A DNA stretch of 37,500 bases. It comes from Tubiluchus corallicola (Eukaryota > Priapulida > Priapulimorpha > Priapulimorphida > Tubiluchidae). Below, one piece after another: positions 1 to 19,035 of the stretch (positions within the stretch are counted from its first letter, which is position 1; each line of letters opens with the position of its first letter). The stretch is taken from positions 75,001-112,500 of the forward strand of contig JAQGDQ010000393.1 of assembly GCA_030141605.1 (NCBI GenBank), given 5' to 3'. Below the pieces are notes generated by a model. The model did not search any database, was not told where the DNA came from, and saw only the letters and a list, made by a program, of their open reading frames with translations. The translations under genes were made by a program, and so were the position numbers.

Positions 1-320
1 CGTTTGCCTGGAGGTCGTTTAGCAAGTTTCAGTGCCCTATTTAATGCTAATCTTACTGGTATTGTTTCTGGCAATCTCATTAAATGTCCTACCCATGTTA
101 GCCTCCCTATTCTCATTTTAACGCTCCATAGATCGTCTTTGGTTCTGTTATACAGCTGCTCATTTGAAATAATGTATGGCCATTTTATTTTTAAGATTTT
201 TCTGAGCAGACCTTTGTGGAACGCATATATTTGTTCCTGAGTTGCAGTCAAATCCAACATTTCACTGTTGTACATAAAGATACTAGTTACATATGCATTT
301 AAGGGTCGCGGTCTTTTCCT
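1..320 (-). mobile_element. Non-LTR retrotransposon fragment (C-terminal end of reverse transcriptase ORF)
   Basis: On the minus strand the frame is open from about 320 to the window edge. It reads through motifs typical of the C-terminal end of LINE reverse transcriptases: a YNSE block, then LRKILKIKWPY, then RLTWVGHLMRLP. These are known from many invertebrate endonuclease/reverse-transcriptase elements of the jockey/RTE-like groups; I cannot name the clade. A stop codon bounds the fragment on its 5' side and it runs off the left edge. It begins about 55 bp beyond the stop codon of gene C, in the same orientation, so it may lie in that gene's 3' untranslated region or just past it. Confidence 0.75.
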
Positions 321-374
321 CTAGCAATCTATATTTAAGAAAATCTACTTGATGGCCACTTCATTTTTGGAAGT

Positions 375-656
375 TTATGGAAAAATTATACCTCCTTCAC
401 AGATCAAGTTTCCCACAGAAAACTTTCCTTCCTTTTCATCATCCACGTCTCCAAAGAATAGCTGGGTCACGGGTAGTAATATCTTGGTTGTATACGGGGA
501 CTTGGATGTAGTAATCCCGCTTGTTTCCCAGCCCAAAGTAGAGTTTCCAGACTGACATTTACATGGAGGAGTATAGCAGGAAGATGCCCAGTAGTATTTA
601 GTGGTTGGCGACCCTTGAGTGACGTACCAGGCATACTGAGTTCCGTTAGTCGAGTC
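375..656 (-). CDS. Gene C exon 4 (C-terminal half of domain, stop)
   Basis: The acceptor is gttcacag before 656; the exon has 93 codons and TAA at 377-375. It shows YYWASSCYTPPCKC, LGWETSGI, ILLPVTQLFFGD and VGNLICEGG, aligning with the CNTNAP pattern of YWGGS, C.C, W..D.G, LPVT.I and a final G.L.C.G. The domain's last cysteine is followed by only five residues, so nothing else is attached. Confidence 0.88.
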   Translation of the reverse strand, partial: DSTNGTQYAWYVTQGSPTTKYYWASSCYTPPCKCQSGNSTLGWETSGITTSKSPYTTKILLPVTQLFFGDVDDEKEGKFSVGNLICEGGIIFP

Positions 657-3600
657 CTGTGAACAGATTTAAAGCTAAACATCGTAAATAGGATTCAGGT
701 CAGAATTACTGCTCTCAACAAACTAAGACCGCATAATTAGGCCACGGACAGACATGCAATTAAAAGTTGCATAATCTGTAAATAACTGAAGTCAAAAATA
801 TGAGAAATCAATAACAGTTTGTTGAAGCAGTTGCAGCTCTCAGCAATCTTGGTGTTAATGGTATTTGTGTGTCGCTCACTGCTGCGGCTTCAAAACGCAT
901 TGCACAGTGCTGACACCTAATTTTTTTAATTACCCACCAAAATACTTGTAATGCTTGCAAACTAACCCTGTTGCATTTTTATTAATTCAAAGGCATAGTA
1001 ATTCGAACGCCATAACCACCAAACCCGTTTGGTGCGTTTTATTTGCTTAAATAAATAATTAATGGTTCAAATTTAAAATGTACGAAGAAACATCTTGAGA
1101 AAGTTATTGTAGAGAAGTAACTGGAAACAGAAACATTCAACACGCTTTCAGTTAACAGGGACATTAGACGGAATCTCTGCCACTGTATTTACACGACCAC
1201 TCTGCCCCTGACCTTGGAATACGAATTTTCCAGTGTAATTGTATTGCACAGAAGAAAAACTTTGACGTCATCTGTGGCAGGTACACAAGAAGTTTTCTAA
1301 ATCGTCCAGGGCTAACTGAAACTGAGACTAACGCAGGTTGGTGTACGAACAGGTGCATATCTATCGTATGGGCGTGTACTGATGAAAGGACTTGCAGAAA
1401 CCATAGCACGGATGATGTCTTTAATGGAGCTATGCTGATAACAGTTTACTGTGTTCATGAATGAGCGACGCGTTAAAGCTTAATTCACGAGTCACTTGCC
1501 TTAGCGAAAGCATAGTCCTGTATTGCGAAGAATTCCACACTTCTGATTAGCTAAAATCCGAGATACAATTTTGCAGTAGAAACCATTTTAGCTGGTTAAA
1601 CGTATAAACATGAACAGCGACTCTATTGATATATGTATCTGCGTTGAGGCATGTCTCATGTATTAGTTTTTTAATGGTCAAGGGTGCATGAAGGGATATA
1701 ACAGTAATCCAGGCGTACCATTGGTCAAAATATTTGAACGCAGTACTCTTCCACTCGATCTACTGTAAGCTGAGGAACTACATTTAGTGAATTTAGTGGA
1801 GTCATCAAATTACTGTAGGTAAATGATAGTTTTACTATTTCATGTATTTAACATGTATAGGACTAGCTCTTAGTGAAAATCATAGACATAATGAGCTTAC
1901 ACGTAATCGTGAGCCATTGTTACAGCTGTACTTAAGAACCTGCCAACAGACTTGAGATATTGTTGTGAGAGCTTTGATTTGTTCCATGGAGACGCTGTAC
2001 TCTACTGTCCAGTTTAAACAACCAGGATCAGCGCATCCCTGAACCTGTGCATAAAATTTAGCATATATAGAAATAGAAAAACAGCTTGCGCTGCACAAAT
2101 AAATGCAATTATTATTCTAGTTACCTATAAATTATCTACACTCAGTTAACATTCATATTTTCTCATCAGAAGTATTCAACAAAACATTTATATTGTTCAT
2201 AATAAGCTTTTTCATAGTTTCGTAGTGCGCATGCGCAGTTGCTGTAGGTCAAAGGTTAAGTGTACCACAGCAACGCGTCTTAACTACAATCGTCACGTGA
2301 TATATGGGTAACGCAAATCATTGGTTCAGCACTTCAGTTGTTTTACGTGGACTTTACTTAATAATTATGCATTAGTTTGTGTGTAGAGTGATTTACTAGC
2401 AGGATCTTGCTTGTGAACAAGAAAAAATGAGGTAAGGTTCTAGATAGCTGTTAAAACTGTTAGTATTACAATAGCATGGGCTGCGAGACGTTGTCAAGTG
2501 TACACAAATGTTTTGCCTGGTACACTTAACCTTTGACCTTTTAACGATCATCATCAATCGCTTGAACTGTGAAAAGGCTTATTGTACTTGAATGTAGTGT
2601 TCGCGCATTATTGATAACAATCCCGTTTATGCGTAAAATGTTTATGCAGAACTTCCAATTATGCCAACGCTCACGAATTATGTATTCTTATTTGAAAGCC
2701 CATTAGCAGATACAGGATGAACGCACGTACATATATCGGAGAGCTATCACAATTAGTCTAACGGCTAATTAGTTGAAACAGGTATTGTAGGTTTTGATAA
2801 TTATCGATTTCTCGCCTGTCGTATCGAAAGCAAAAAGTATCGCGCCAAAATCGCAGATCCCTGTAAACCCGTGCTATACTTGTATTTACTTTTAAACTTA
2901 CACTTCTTTTCTGATTAACGTTCTAACTAGCTCTACTTTTGAGAAAAATAAATTGCAAAATTCAATCCTACAGAGAGAAACTAATTATTCGACTAAGTTT
3001 GTTTTTGATTTAACAAGCTTTTTGTCACTCATGCAAAATCGAATTTCTAGAAAAAATATCTCGATTTGTGCCGAATTTAAAAATGCATTGCATTGTGTGC
3101 AGAAGAATTCTAGTATCGATATGGTATCCACGGGAAAAGGTATCGTATCAATTAACAACATTAGCAAAAAGTATCGCGCCAAAATCGCAGATCCCTGTAA
3201 ACCCGTGCTATACTTGTATTTACTTTTAAACTTACACTTCTTTTCTGATTAACGTTCTAACTAGCTCTACTTTTGAGAAAAATAAATTGCAAAATTCAAT
3301 CCTACAGAGAGAAACTAATTATTCGACTAAGTTTGTTTTTGATTTAACAAGCTTTTTGTCACTCATGCAAAATCGAATTTCTAGAAAAAATATCTCGATT
3401 TGTGCCGAATTTAAAAATGCATTGCATTGTGTGCAGAAGAATTCTAGTATCGATATGGTATCCACGGGAAAAGGTATCGTATCAATTAACAACACTAGAA
3501 GGATGCAGTGAAAAACTGTGGACCAACCAGGATTCGAACCTGAGACTCCTGCTTACACTGCCTCCTGCACACACACGCGCGTTGTGATACTGCCCCTTTC

Positions 3601-6032
3601 CTCAACTTACCACTGGTTTCTTTCCGGTTAAAGAATGTTTGACTTGTGTCCTGCCCTTTTCCACATCGCAACTGACTGAAAAGGGTTCGAGATCACCAGT
3701 TCCATCTGGGTCAATGATTGCGTCAAATTTTGTCTTATTGTCAATTGTGTTAGTTGTGTGAGCACAAGTCAAAGCTAAAAAAAAACAGATGTTTCAGGTG
3801 TAAGAGCTGACAAAAACATTGAGTGATGGCTGTTAAGTTGTATTTAAAACTTATTAATGGAAAGAACAAGCTACTCAGCATGGTGGATTTATTTTACTGT
3901 TATTATTTAAACTTAGGAAAATATAACAAAGAAATTTGAAAAAACTGTCTATAAAGCATAAAGGTAATTTATACCGTGGCTGTACAGAAATTTTCTAATG
4001 GTGGCCGCAGTGGTGGCCGCCATTCACTTGAAAATTACGTCGTAAATGGTGGACTTCGTGACTTTTCGCAAGTGCAGTGTGACTTTGCGTAAGGATATGC
4101 GCTGCTTAAACAAATTCAAATATTTGTAGCTTACGCAATGTTCACGCAGAAATATCACAAAAATAGCTATCTAATTTTTTGTGAAAGCTTTTTACTTATT
4201 ATGCTTTTGACAGCTTTTTTTCAGCCGATGAGTGACGTCATTGGTGGAAGAATGGGTTTTCAAAATGGGAGCGCCCAAACGTGAAATAATCGCGAATTTG
4301 ACGTGAATTTTGGTGTGCACTACAGATTTCTTTCTTCTTGCTGTAACGCCAAACTTTAGCTTTAACTTCAGCTGCTGTATGTATGATATTAATTAGCGAA
4401 AAAAACAGTGGTCACTTTGCCTGTTTAGTTACGAAGAAAAGCAACACAACACAGGAATTAGTTAATAACAAGATTCAAGACTGGTCAAAAAAGTTAGAAG
4501 TTTCGATGTTACTAAAACGAAATGCAATTCCTAGATAATCAAGCATGACGAATTGAACGGCAGTAATATCATGCTGTTCAGAACCTTAAGCTACGGACAC
4601 TTGTGAAAAAATGACAAGATCCCGATTTCACTGAAGCTTTTAAGATCAAGCACAACAGTTACTTACGTACATGATGTTAATCATTTTGAAAAACATGTTT
4701 TTTTAAAAAAACAGAAACTGTTACTTAAAGAATCTCCTGTCACAGAAGCAGAATCCTATCACAGTTTTTGACAGGGTTAAAAACGTTCACTAGTTGAATT
4801 TCAGTTTTATTTAATGTTTTTGTACAGCCTAATTTACAGGATTCAGTCTAGTATTACACGACTATAAACGATCTAAAACATCAACGTTTAAAAGCGAAAA
4901 AATACCTGATATTTACAAATCATTATTTTCTTACTTCAAATGGATTAATGTTCATAATTTTACTAACATCTAAATGTAGCGTGAATAATTTATTAGATTT
5001 AGATTTTTTTAGATTTAATATTTTATTTTAAACTTCACAAAGTTCATATACACATCACAAATTAATACAAATAATACAATAAATCATGAAACACAACAAT
5101 AACACAAATAACAAATAACGATATAACAAAGTACACCAATGACGTCTAATTACAGAAGTAAAGTTTACATCACTGTTTTAATGTTCTTGCATATAAAATT
5201 TTCACTCTTATTCAGCCTGACGTGTAAACTGTATGCACATTTTCTGTGAATAACATCAAAATGAATAATATTAAGTCTAGTAGAAATATATCTTGCGCTC
5301 GTATCATATGAATAGTTAAACAGCTTCCGTGTTGATACATTATATGCAACCTTGAGTTTGCTAAGATTGTAAGAATAAAAATGTCTCCAAGTGGACATAC
5401 AATAAAAAGTAGTGCAGTAAGCATTAAACAATTGTCTCTTCACGTTAACTGAACAGTGAGTAAATTTCATGAGTAATTTATTTGCTCTGCCATAGTAAAT
5501 TGAACATTGTCGTAATATATCTAAATCATCTCTATTGTCATCTGATAAAATATGACCCAGATATTTTTCCTTTTTACTAGGTACAAAACTTTTACACTGT
5601 AAAACAACAGACCCAAAAGTAAACTGCTGCATGTGGGCGGAGCGAAACGTGACAAGTTTAGTCTTATTCACATTTACAGACTGATGTATTAAGAGACTGA
5701 TGTATTTCACTCACCAAGGCCATGTGAACTTAAGAAGCCATTAACTCAGTAAAACAGTATTAATGAACTAATTTTAATTTCTCTTTAGAAAATTAACCAA
5801 TAAAAATTTAAATTCAAAGGTTTTCTTATAATTTCACAAAAGTATCTTATGAAACGCTTAGTCATCGAGTGATCGAGAGGCATCCAAATTATTTACATGC
5901 GTATAACACCTGAAAAGATCCAGTTACAAATTTAAACAACTAACTTTTTATGATTGAAAATGACTTACGATAAGTTTCTGATCTGACCGTCCCTGCAAAA
6001 CCAACGAAAACTGCAATCACCAGCAGCAGCAT
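375..6032 (-). CDS. Gene C: secreted protein with one CNTNAP-type fibrinogen-like domain (4 exons)
   Basis: Exons are 6032-5969, 3774-3611, 2044-1901 and 656-375; joined, they encode 217 residues and a stop. Residues 1 to about 18 are a hydrophobic signal peptide (MLLLVIAVFVGFAG...). The rest resembles the fibrinogen-like module of contactin-associated proteins: IDPDG and PFSVSCDVE early on, MEQIKAL..IS..C...LKYSC in the middle, then YYWASSC, PCKC, ILLPVTQLFFGD and a final VGNLICEGG. The mature part has ten cysteines and several N-x-S/T sequons, as expected of a secreted glycoprotein. No transmembrane segment, laminin-G, EGF or discoidin domain is visible, so this is a solitary module rather than a CNTNAP orthologue. 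All junctions are GT-AG with matching phases (1, 0, 0). The domain assignment is by motif recognition; the function (adhesion, matrix or lectin-like) is unknown. Confidence 0.88.
657..1900. other. Gene C intron 3, no exon recognised
   Basis: This stretch lies between exons 3 and 4. A minus-strand open frame of 81 codons (1409-1164) has no recognisable motif and is not needed, because exons 3 and 4 join directly in phase 0. I see no clear transposon or repeat here. Confidence 0.6.
1901..2044 (-). CDS. Gene C exon 3 (middle of fibrinogen-like domain)
   Basis: The acceptor is gcacag and the donor gtaagc; 144 nt, phase 0 at both ends. It contains NWTVEYSVSMEQIKAL and SQVCWQVLKYSC, matching the helix and Cys region of CNTNAP-type domains (MEQI.AL...C.Q...Y.C). 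It carries N-glycosylation sequons NWT and NGS. Confidence 0.88.
2201..2583. mobile_element. MITE copy 1 with terminal and subterminal inverted repeats
   Basis: The ends are inverted: AATAAGCTTTTTCATAGTTT on the left and AACTGTGAAAAGGCTTATT on the right. Inside them lies a second inverted pair, AAAGGTTAAGTGTACC near 2250-2268 and GGTACACTTAACCTTT near 2519-2537. A related 361-bp copy in the opposite orientation is at 13533-13893. No coding capacity is seen. The element lies in intron 2 of gene C. A clean target-site duplication was not found, so the superfamily is undetermined. Confidence 0.75.
2829..3162. repeat. Tandem duplication, unit 1 (334 bp)
   Basis: This unit is repeated without any difference I can see at 3163-3496, head to tail with a period of 334 bp. 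The anchor GTATCGCGCC falls at 2837 and again at 3171. It is in intron 2 of gene C. Open frames inside it are shadows of AT-rich sequence. Confidence 0.92.
3163..3496. repeat. Tandem duplication, unit 2 (334 bp)
   Basis: Second copy of the 334-bp unit. Similarity ends at about 3499, where unique sequence begins. Confidence 0.92.
3510..3600 (-). repeat. tRNA-derived SINE-like fragment (B box)
   Basis: On the minus strand the sequence contains AGGTTCGAATCCTGG near 3546-3527, a perfect RNA polymerase III B box within a T-arm-like hairpin. The upstream part does not fold into a full cloverleaf and the A box is weak. I therefore read it as a tRNA-related SINE head or tRNA fossil, not a functional tRNA gene. 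Confidence 0.45.
3611..3774 (-). CDS. Gene C exon 2 (start of fibrinogen-like domain)
   Basis: A T-rich tract and acceptor AG precede 3774; the donor gtaagt follows 3611. The exon is 164 nt and enters in phase 1. It encodes LTCAHTTNTI, then IDPDGTGDLEPFSVSCDVE, the pattern that opens fibrinogen-like domains (Cys, then IDPDG, then PF.V.CDM). It ends in phase 0. Confidence 0.88.
3775..4985. other. Gene C intron 1, 3' part, nothing recognised
   Basis: Between exon 2 and the LINE fragment I see AT-rich sequence without convincing exons, tandem repeats or transposon ends. Confidence 0.5.
5008..5712 (-). mobile_element. LINE fragment: 3' end of reverse transcriptase ORF (CR1-like type)
   Basis: A minus-strand frame from 5710 to 5165 is open for 181 codons. 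It shows the thumb/C-terminal signature of a widespread invertebrate non-LTR element: NKTKLVTF, KYLGHILSDD, DILRQ...YGRANKLLMKF, VKRQLFNAYCTTFYC, then a LKVAYN motif. The 5' end is truncated, as is usual for LINEs. Downstream, from about 5164 to 5008, an AT-rich stretch may be the 3' UTR. It sits in intron 1 of gene C, in the gene's orientation. The clade name is my inference from motif style. Confidence 0.78.
5969..6032 (-). CDS. Gene C exon 1 (signal peptide)
   Basis: The ATG at 6032-6030 opens 21 codons with three leucines, then an Ile/Val/Phe-rich core and the polar sequence TVRSET. The donor is gtaagt, phase 1. It is the only hydrophobic leader upstream that joins exon 2 in frame. Confidence 0.8.
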
Positions 6033-6059
6033 TTTGGAGAGAATTTGCAAGAATTACTA

Positions 6060-6600
6060 GCAAAACACAGACTGTCTGAGTTTTAATGCTGTCCTGAATC
6101 GAAATATCGTTAAAAATGTAAATGCGACTCGCTTTGTTTATTTCTTATAAAGTGAGAATGCGGTACTAGGTTACCACACTCGATGCGTCATTAATAAGTT
6201 AATAAAACATCGATTTTGGCCGTAACTGAAAACCTGAAATTAAAACGGATTTGACGCAGGTGGACGGTTTGCTAGGGCAATCACTATTTACCTGTCAATC
6301 ACTGGACTACAATTGACTTAATTATTTATTCACAGACTTTGTTTATACGTTCTATAATTAGTAAATTCAAGATCTACGTGAATATAAGCAGTTATGTTAA
6401 GTTTATATTTATGTCTATTTATGCACAAGGTTTTCCAAATTTTCCAAAGAAATGAAAAATGATTTGTTCAGTAACTATTGACTACCTGTGTTTTCATGTT
6501 AATGTGTTTTGTGTTTTATGTGTTAATATATAATACATGTATGTAATGTACACCTTTGTCAACTATCTTTGTCAACAACGGTATTGTCGCTTATTATGTT
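6060..6600. other. Upstream region of gene C, nothing recognised
   Basis: This should contain the promoter of gene C, but no convincing TATA box or other element stands out. Confidence 0.4.
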
Positions 6601-6639
6601 TATTTTGATAAGCAGTTGTGTAATGCATGATGTATTCGT

Positions 6640-6720
6640 AACCAGATGGTTTTGTCTAGTGGTAACGCGTTCGCTTTCCGCCTGGAAAGTCGTGAGTTCA
6701 ATACAGCGGCCGGGTAATAC
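6640..6720 (+). repeat. tRNA-derived SINE head
   Basis: The sequence GTCTAGTGGTAACGCGTTC resembles a tRNA D-arm/A box. It is followed by an anticodon-like hairpin (CTTTCC...GGAAAG) and GAGTTCAATAC, a decayed B box. The arms do not pair well enough for a functional tRNA. A tRNA-related SINE or the tRNA-like part of a composite repeat is most likely; the adjoining sequence runs into the Penelope-like repeat at about 6888. Confidence 0.45.
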
Positions 6721-6887
6721 CAAAGATTTTAAAACTGGCACCTGCTGTTGCCCTGCCTGACGCGTGGTATTTAGGGTAAAAGTGGGGTAATAATAGTCTC
6801 TGTTATGTAATTGTAGGTTGCTGTTTGCAGTCGGCCCAAAAGCCCTAGGTGGCGTAAAGGAAAACAGTTTCCAGGCAGTATCATGTG

Positions 6888-7052
6888 TCACGCGTTTCGA
6901 CAGAGCTACTGCTGTCATCATCAGTGGTAAATTTTTACAAACATACAACCAGTTTATATAGCTAGAGCCTACAGTATAGAACATTATGCACTAATTGTGT
7001 ATTTAACAGAAGCCAAATAGGTAGTGAATAAACAGACCAGTAGAAAAGAAAT
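6888..7052 (-). mobile_element. Penelope-like terminal repeat fragment, copy 1
   Basis: The reverse complement matches 14583-14735 over its length. Shared landmarks are TATTCACTACCTATTTGGC, AATTAGTGCATAAT, a TATATAAAC box, GGTTGTATGTTTGTAAA and CACTGATGATGACAGCAGTAG...GTCGAAACG. The last is a hammerhead-ribozyme-style core: CTGATGA at 6924-6918, a GACA/TGTC stem, then GAAAC at 6898-6894. Hammerhead cores next to a promoter are established for Penelope-like elements; the assignment here is inferred. Confidence 0.5.
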
Positions 7053-7563
7053 TGATACAGAGCGTCATGTGCTGCTAATATTACTAAAATTCTTTATTAA
7101 ATCCACAAAAAATATCGCGAACATGCAGACGTTTTCATTACGCTCTATTCACCTTCGAAACACAGGATGCTATGTGAATGAATGCGTCTTAATGTTCGTG
7201 TTGCTCTATGCCTACAAATATGTGCCTGTAACTTGGGCTCGTGCACGCCTTGGTGTCCATTACCTCGCCTTCCTCAACCCCAAAACCTCTGACAAAAAGA
7301 TATGGCGCGCAATTACAATCAAATTTACAAAAACGAAGTGCTCTTAAGTCTATCATTTAATATTACTTAACTGTTTCATACTTCAAATTGGATTATGTTT
7401 TAAGCAAACGATAAATTCAAAACGTATTCTCCGTTTCAATAAGTAAAAAGGCCATTACTGAAGTTGTCTTAATAACTGCTATGAATGCATGCGCGATGCA
7501 TGTAACTTTTTGCAGTTTATTCTACGTAATAAATAACAACACAATAATGTTCATTATTATAAA

Positions 7564-7569
7564 TTTATT
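7564..7569 (-). terminator. Possible poly(A) signal of gene B
   Basis: AATAAA on the minus strand about 90 bp past the stop codon. Another candidate lies at 7521-7516. The region is AT-rich, so chance occurrence is likely. Confidence 0.3.
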
Positions 7570-7660
7570 ACAAATTTACATAAAACCAAGTTAGCGTCTT
7601 TACTTTTTTGTTCACGTTTACAGAATAAACATAACCGAAGATGGTGTTTTTTATTGTATT

Positions 7661-16464
<8,804 letters not shown>

Positions 16465-16494
16465 TGTTAATGAACGCAGGCGGACGTTGCTGTG

Positions 16495-16504
16495 TATATA
16501 TAAA
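16495..16504 (-). promoter_or_regulatory. Possible TATA box of gene B
   Basis: TTTATATATA on the minus strand, about 31-40 bp before the chosen ATG. If used, it would leave a very short leader. TATA-like strings are common in this AT-rich DNA. Confidence 0.35.
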
Positions 16505-16509
16505 GAGGA

Positions 16510-18936
16510 GAAAACGTATCTGAGACCACGAGGTGTTTTCAAACTGAAAAATTTTCTAACATGAACTAACTTGACACTTCATAGAACTCAACCTGACGAT
16601 TTTACCGGAAGTTGTTCACATCTAGAGCTTCCAGAGTTCTGTGGCTGGTGATTTGGCATAGCGTAAAACTCAATTCTTTCCTGTTTTGCTGCAACTATTT
16701 CAACCAAATACATTTGGAAAATTATTCACTTCACTAACAAAAAACCGACGCCTTGGAGATTACCAATTAACCTATGACAATGCGTTATTATAATCGTCAT
16801 CACAACAATCTCGAATCCCAGAACTGCAGCGTGTTGTCGCTATTGAATCCTAGTTCCAGTACGCACGCTGTCAGGGACTAGACGCATCAATAAAATGGTT
16901 TGCAAATCATTCTGTTTCCACGCATTTTAAAAATACACCTATTTACGCAATTTACTGAATCGGGTTTAGTCTGGCTTGAGTCTTCCTGTATTTTCAAAAA
17001 GAAAAAGTTAAAAGCTAAAACACTTTTAGTGAATCGTACTATTGTTTACTGGCAGTAATCCACAAAAAAAACTGTGAATTTCCGACCGCAAAAACCATGA
17101 ATGTACAATGACAAGTTTTTAGATAAAAAGTTGTATTGACAAAGAAACTATAACTGAGAAAATGGAATCAACCGAAAGAAAACAAAAGTAAATGATCGTA
17201 TGTCATTTAGGGAATTCTGCATCAAAGCAGCTGGCACTTAAAGATGTTGGCTCTTCTTTCCTGTGCTATTTGTATCTGTGTTATTTTTACCGTTGCCTTT
17301 TATGTAGTTTTTCCTAAATTCCTTACATGCACTTGTGTGACTAAATACAGTCTGGTAATAAGTCATGTGTTTTATGAGTTAAAATAAGTTTGCCAAAAGT
17401 TCAATTTATGCTGTAGATGAAATGTCTGATTAATAGCCATCTGCCTCGTATAAATGACGTTTAGATGTTCTAACAAATAAAACGTTTATTACCAAAAACA
17501 GATATGATTTACAAATGACTGACAATAATTGTAGAACACAAGAGAACTACGGAAACACTATTAACTTGTTGTAACAAGTTATTCTATAAGGTTTTTAATG
17601 CAAAATGGCACTGAGCTGCAAGTCAGAATGCAACTGTCCAGTAGGGGCAATTTAATAAAGATGTCTCTATCAGTAAAAGAATATAGCTTGTTATTAAAGA
17701 TACCCTTTAAAATGAGACACTGAACAACCGGATATATTATAGCCATCCTTAGATGAGTATGCCTATATCTTCTTCTTGGGAGAGATAAACAGCGGAGGAT
17801 ATGAATAAGCTCTTAAGCACTTTTCTTGTCAGTCACTTATCTATTTACTGATTAGGTTTACTATTGTTTAACTTCAGGGGTTAAGCACACACCGGTGCCA
17901 ATCAGCTATTCCTTAATGTGAATCAGAATTACAGTCCTTTGAAGCACTATTGATGCAAGGACATTTAAAATACAATGATACAACTTTTTAGCTGCAGGTT
18001 TTTCTTTCGTTTGTTTACCAGTCGTTGTAATAAACAAAATATAAAGAGAAACTGGCTTTTCACGTGTTATTTCACAATCTAGCACGTCTGTGGTACACTA
18101 ATTATACACATGTTTAATACTCTAATCGCATCAGTATGGAACTCATCATAAACTAGTAAATAAATAAGTCAAGGCTTTCAATTTGTTATTACTGAGTGTC
18201 CTGCTACTAGTAACAATGAACATAATGTTACTGTCACATTATTAGACATAAAAATCTAGTTTAATAACAACTGTGTAATAAATAATAATTATATTAAGTA
18301 TTTGTATTTTCATAATAAAATAAGAAATCATTACAAAACTTTAATAAATACGTATACGGATAGATAAGTACTGTACAAATAAGTTAGATGATAATGTTTA
18401 ATAGAAAATTTTGCTTATCATGGTTCCAAAAGGTTGATATATTAAACAACAGATGTCGCAGCAACACAGTGTTTCTTCTACACACTCAGATTCAGGGGCC
18501 TAGACTATTTTAAAAGTTAATATGTTTACCTAATGCAAATCATATTACTAAATTTACAGACAAATGGCACAAGCATATTTACAGCTTATTTTGCATTATA
18601 TACATTTAAACTTATTAGTGCCTCAAGACACAGCACAGTGCTTAGAGTTTCTTGTCCGTAATGACATCTATTTCATAGCAGCAGTTTACACTGACGGAAA
18701 TGTGGCGCCATCTGGCAATCGTATTTGGTAATTTTTCTACTTAAATAATGAACTTTAATGACTCTGTTCCTGATTTAACCTCGATTGGAAAATGTCTGCT
18801 ATAATTTTAATTTTACAGATGCCCTTAATAGATACATCGCTTGAATAGTCTTTTCATTTTTTCCATCTTCAATGCTTCGGCGCTATAAAACTCATCGTGT
18901 ACCAAGCGTCTTCTTCCACATGAGTTGTGAGTTATT
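16510..18936. other. Spacer between tetraspanin genes A and B
   Basis: No exon, tandem repeat or clear transposon end was recognised. It should hold the 3' end of gene A and the control region of gene B. Confidence 0.5.
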
Positions 18937-19035
18937 TTAATATTTGTATGTGTAGGCGGAGTCATCGTTGGCAAGTTCGTAGCCGTCTTTTCTTATACTG
19001 CAGCAGAGCACAATTGCTAGAGTCATGCCTAGAAA
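18937..19035 (-). CDS. Gene A exon 8b, distal alternative last exon
   Basis: The acceptor is ttttcttcag; 32 codons (FLGMTLAIVLCCSIRKDGYEL plus 11 more) and TAA at 18939-18937. It is in the same phase as 8a, so it can replace it. It resembles gene B exon 8 along its whole length: same 32 codons, CCSIR, and GYEL against GYQL. Confidence 0.87.
   Translation of the reverse strand, partial: FLGMTLAIVLCCSIRKDGYELANDDSAYTYKY

Noticed and set aside
1164-1409. 81-codon minus-strand open frame between gene C exons 3 and 4
   Set aside because: No family motif, and exons 3 and 4 already join in phase 0 with a continuous domain.
3510-3600. Functional tRNA gene on the minus strand
   Set aside because: The B box is perfect but acceptor stem and D-arm do not pair; a SINE or fossil is more likely.
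6640-6720. Functional tRNA gene on the plus strand
   Set aside because: The T-arm is decayed and the anticodon arm does not give a proper 7-base loop.
7024-7347. 107-codon plus-strand frame
   Set aside because: It overlaps the Penelope-like repeat, starts at a non-ATG codon and shows no motif.
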